Source of the DNA: an uncultured Bacteroidales bacterium
GTDB taxonomy: Bacteria > Bacteroidota > Bacteroidia > Bacteroidales > UBA932
DNA: 64,000 bases
Direction: 5' to 3'
Assembly (NCBI GenBank): GCA_934691625.1
Contig: CAKUTA010000012.1
Coordinates: forward strand, 1-64,000
The notes beneath the pieces were generated by a model. The model saw only the letters and a list, made by a program, of their open reading frames with translations, was not told the DNA's origin and ran no database searches. Shown piece after piece: positions 63,118 to 64,000 of the stretch; the stretch's first letter is position 1, and each line of letters starts with the position of its first letter. A program made the translations under genes and the position numbers.

Positions 63118-64000
63118 ATGAACAAGATAAAAATTCTTCTGAAAGTCCTGCCTGTGGCAATGCTGCTTGGCTCCTGCGCTCTGAAGGAGGACACGTCTTC
63201 GATATCCACTCCTGATAACTATTTCAGGAACTATACCGAGTGCCAGTCGGTGGTTAACGGATGCTATGTCCCGATAAAGACCATATATCAGTACCCATAT
63301 TTTCTTGCCACCGAATGCTGTACGGATATAATGTACTGTGCATCAGGTACGTTTGATGCACAACTCGATATAAGCCCGGTCAAGCCGCGTTTCGGTGCCA
63401 CTGTGTGGCAGCAGTGCTATCTCGGGGTCCAGCGCTGCAATTTCGCTGTCGCCGGAATCAGCGGATGCGGCAAGATATCTGATGATGAAAGAAATTCCCT
63501 GCTGTGCGAGGCGAAATCTCTGAGGGCATTCTACTATTGGACATTGACCTCGTTTTTCGGCAATGTCCCGTTCTATTTCGATGACGTGGAGGATAATGAT
63601 GCACTGGAGCGCGTGGCGAAGCTTCCCCGTATGAGTGCGGACGAGACTCGTGCAAAATGTATCGAAGACTTGAAGGAAATTGCTCCGCTGGTGCCTCAGA
63701 CCAGGACATCGGATAATTCTGGGCGCCGTCTCGGAGCTTCCATGGCGTGGATCATGATCGCCAAGATGGCTTCATGGAACAGGGACTGGGACAATGTGAT
63801 AGAAGCCTGTTCCGCACTTGAAAAGATATATGGGGATCTGGCATCCTACGGCATTGCGGAGAACTCGTGGTTCCGTAACAGGAACACCCCCGAATCCATA
63901 TTCGAGGTCCAGCATTCTTATACGGAAGGCGGACTTGTATATACATCCAATGTCGCATGCATCTGCACCCCGACGAGAAAAGGAGGGTGCATATATGACG
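63118..64000 (+). CDS. SusD/RagB-type surface lipoprotein, 3' end outside window
   Basis: Begins 2 nt after susC with MNKIKILLKVLPVAMLLGSC, a lipobox ending in Cys 20. The open frame runs to the window edge (294 codons). SusD features are visible: CYLGVQRCNFAVAGI, EAKSLRAFYYWTLTSFFGNV, LGASMAWIMIAKMASWNRDW (TPR-like helices). Acts as the lid and substrate-capture partner of SusC. Confidence 0.92.
   Translation, partial: MNKIKILLKVLPVAMLLGSCALKEDTSSISTPDNYFRNYTECQSVVNGCYVPIKTIYQYPYFLATECCTDIMYCASGTFDAQLDISPVKPRFGATVWQQCYLGVQRCNFAVAGISGCGKISDDERNSLLCEAKSLRAFYYWTLTSFFGNVPFYFDDVEDNDALERVAKLPRMSADETRAKCIEDLKEIAPLVPQTRTSDNSGRRLGASMAWIMIAKMASWNRDWDNVIEACSALEKIYGDLASYGIAENSWFRNRNTPESIFEVQHSYTEGGLVYTSNVACICTPTRKGGCIYD

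Overview
The window reads as a Bacteroidales genome (Bacteroidota), probably a gut or host-associated species. Three things point there: a SusC/SusD-type outer-membrane pair; a V-type ATPase operon in the order E, DUF2764, A, B, D, I, K; and promoters of the TTG / TAnnTTTG kind that are specific to this phylum. No rRNA, tRNA or CRISPR array was seen.

Layout. (1) 1-14.8 kb is a mobilizable, apparently integrated element. It has a coupling protein (cut by the window edge), a MOBP-like relaxase with accessory proteins, a putative oriT, a replication-initiator candidate followed by three 20-bp iteron-like repeats, a decayed insertion sequence, a beheaded PIN-type toxin (DUF4411), a 1.3-kb non-coding stretch full of inverted repeats, a second replication/excision operon (primase-like, RepA-like ATPase, HTH protein split by an in-frame TAG), a YhcG-type nuclease and a tyrosine integrase. 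(2) 14.9-25.8 kb is a type I restriction-modification locus with an invertible specificity gene. It contains hsdR, hsdM, a small membrane protein, hsdS, an outward-facing spare 5' half and a spare 3' half of hsdS, a tyrosine recombinase, a RhuM-family gene and a Fic gene. Four copies of one short site sit exactly at the half-gene junctions in alternating orientation, so inversions can rebuild different full-length HsdS proteins. (3) 26-28 kb holds a secreted unknown, a TauE/SafE remnant and a two-domain CMD-cupin protein. (4) 28.2-35.9 kb is the V-ATPase operon, with sodium-type ligands in subunit K and a 160-bp tandem repeat immediately ahead of atpA. (5) 36-43 kb is a second defence block: McrB (with two EVE-like domains) and McrC, bracketed by two nearly identical AAA-ATPase/PD-(D/E)XK genes. 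(6) 43-53.5 kb is housekeeping and surface functions: GH3 glycosidase, glycerate kinase, a lipoprotein, an ABC exporter with its YtrA-type regulator, a DUF2807 protein, a FadL-like porin and ferritin. (7) 53.6-64 kb is a Sus-like uptake locus. It has a transmembrane propeller/AraC regulator that lacks any kinase, two secreted endonuclease/exonuclease/phosphatase-fold proteins, SusC and the start of SusD.

The strongest candidate for an under-described system is the invertible hsdS locus with embedded Fic and RhuM genes. Next come the twin-ATPase-flanked McrBC cassette and the EEP-enzyme/SusCD locus. All function calls rest on reading translated sequence; no database search was possible.
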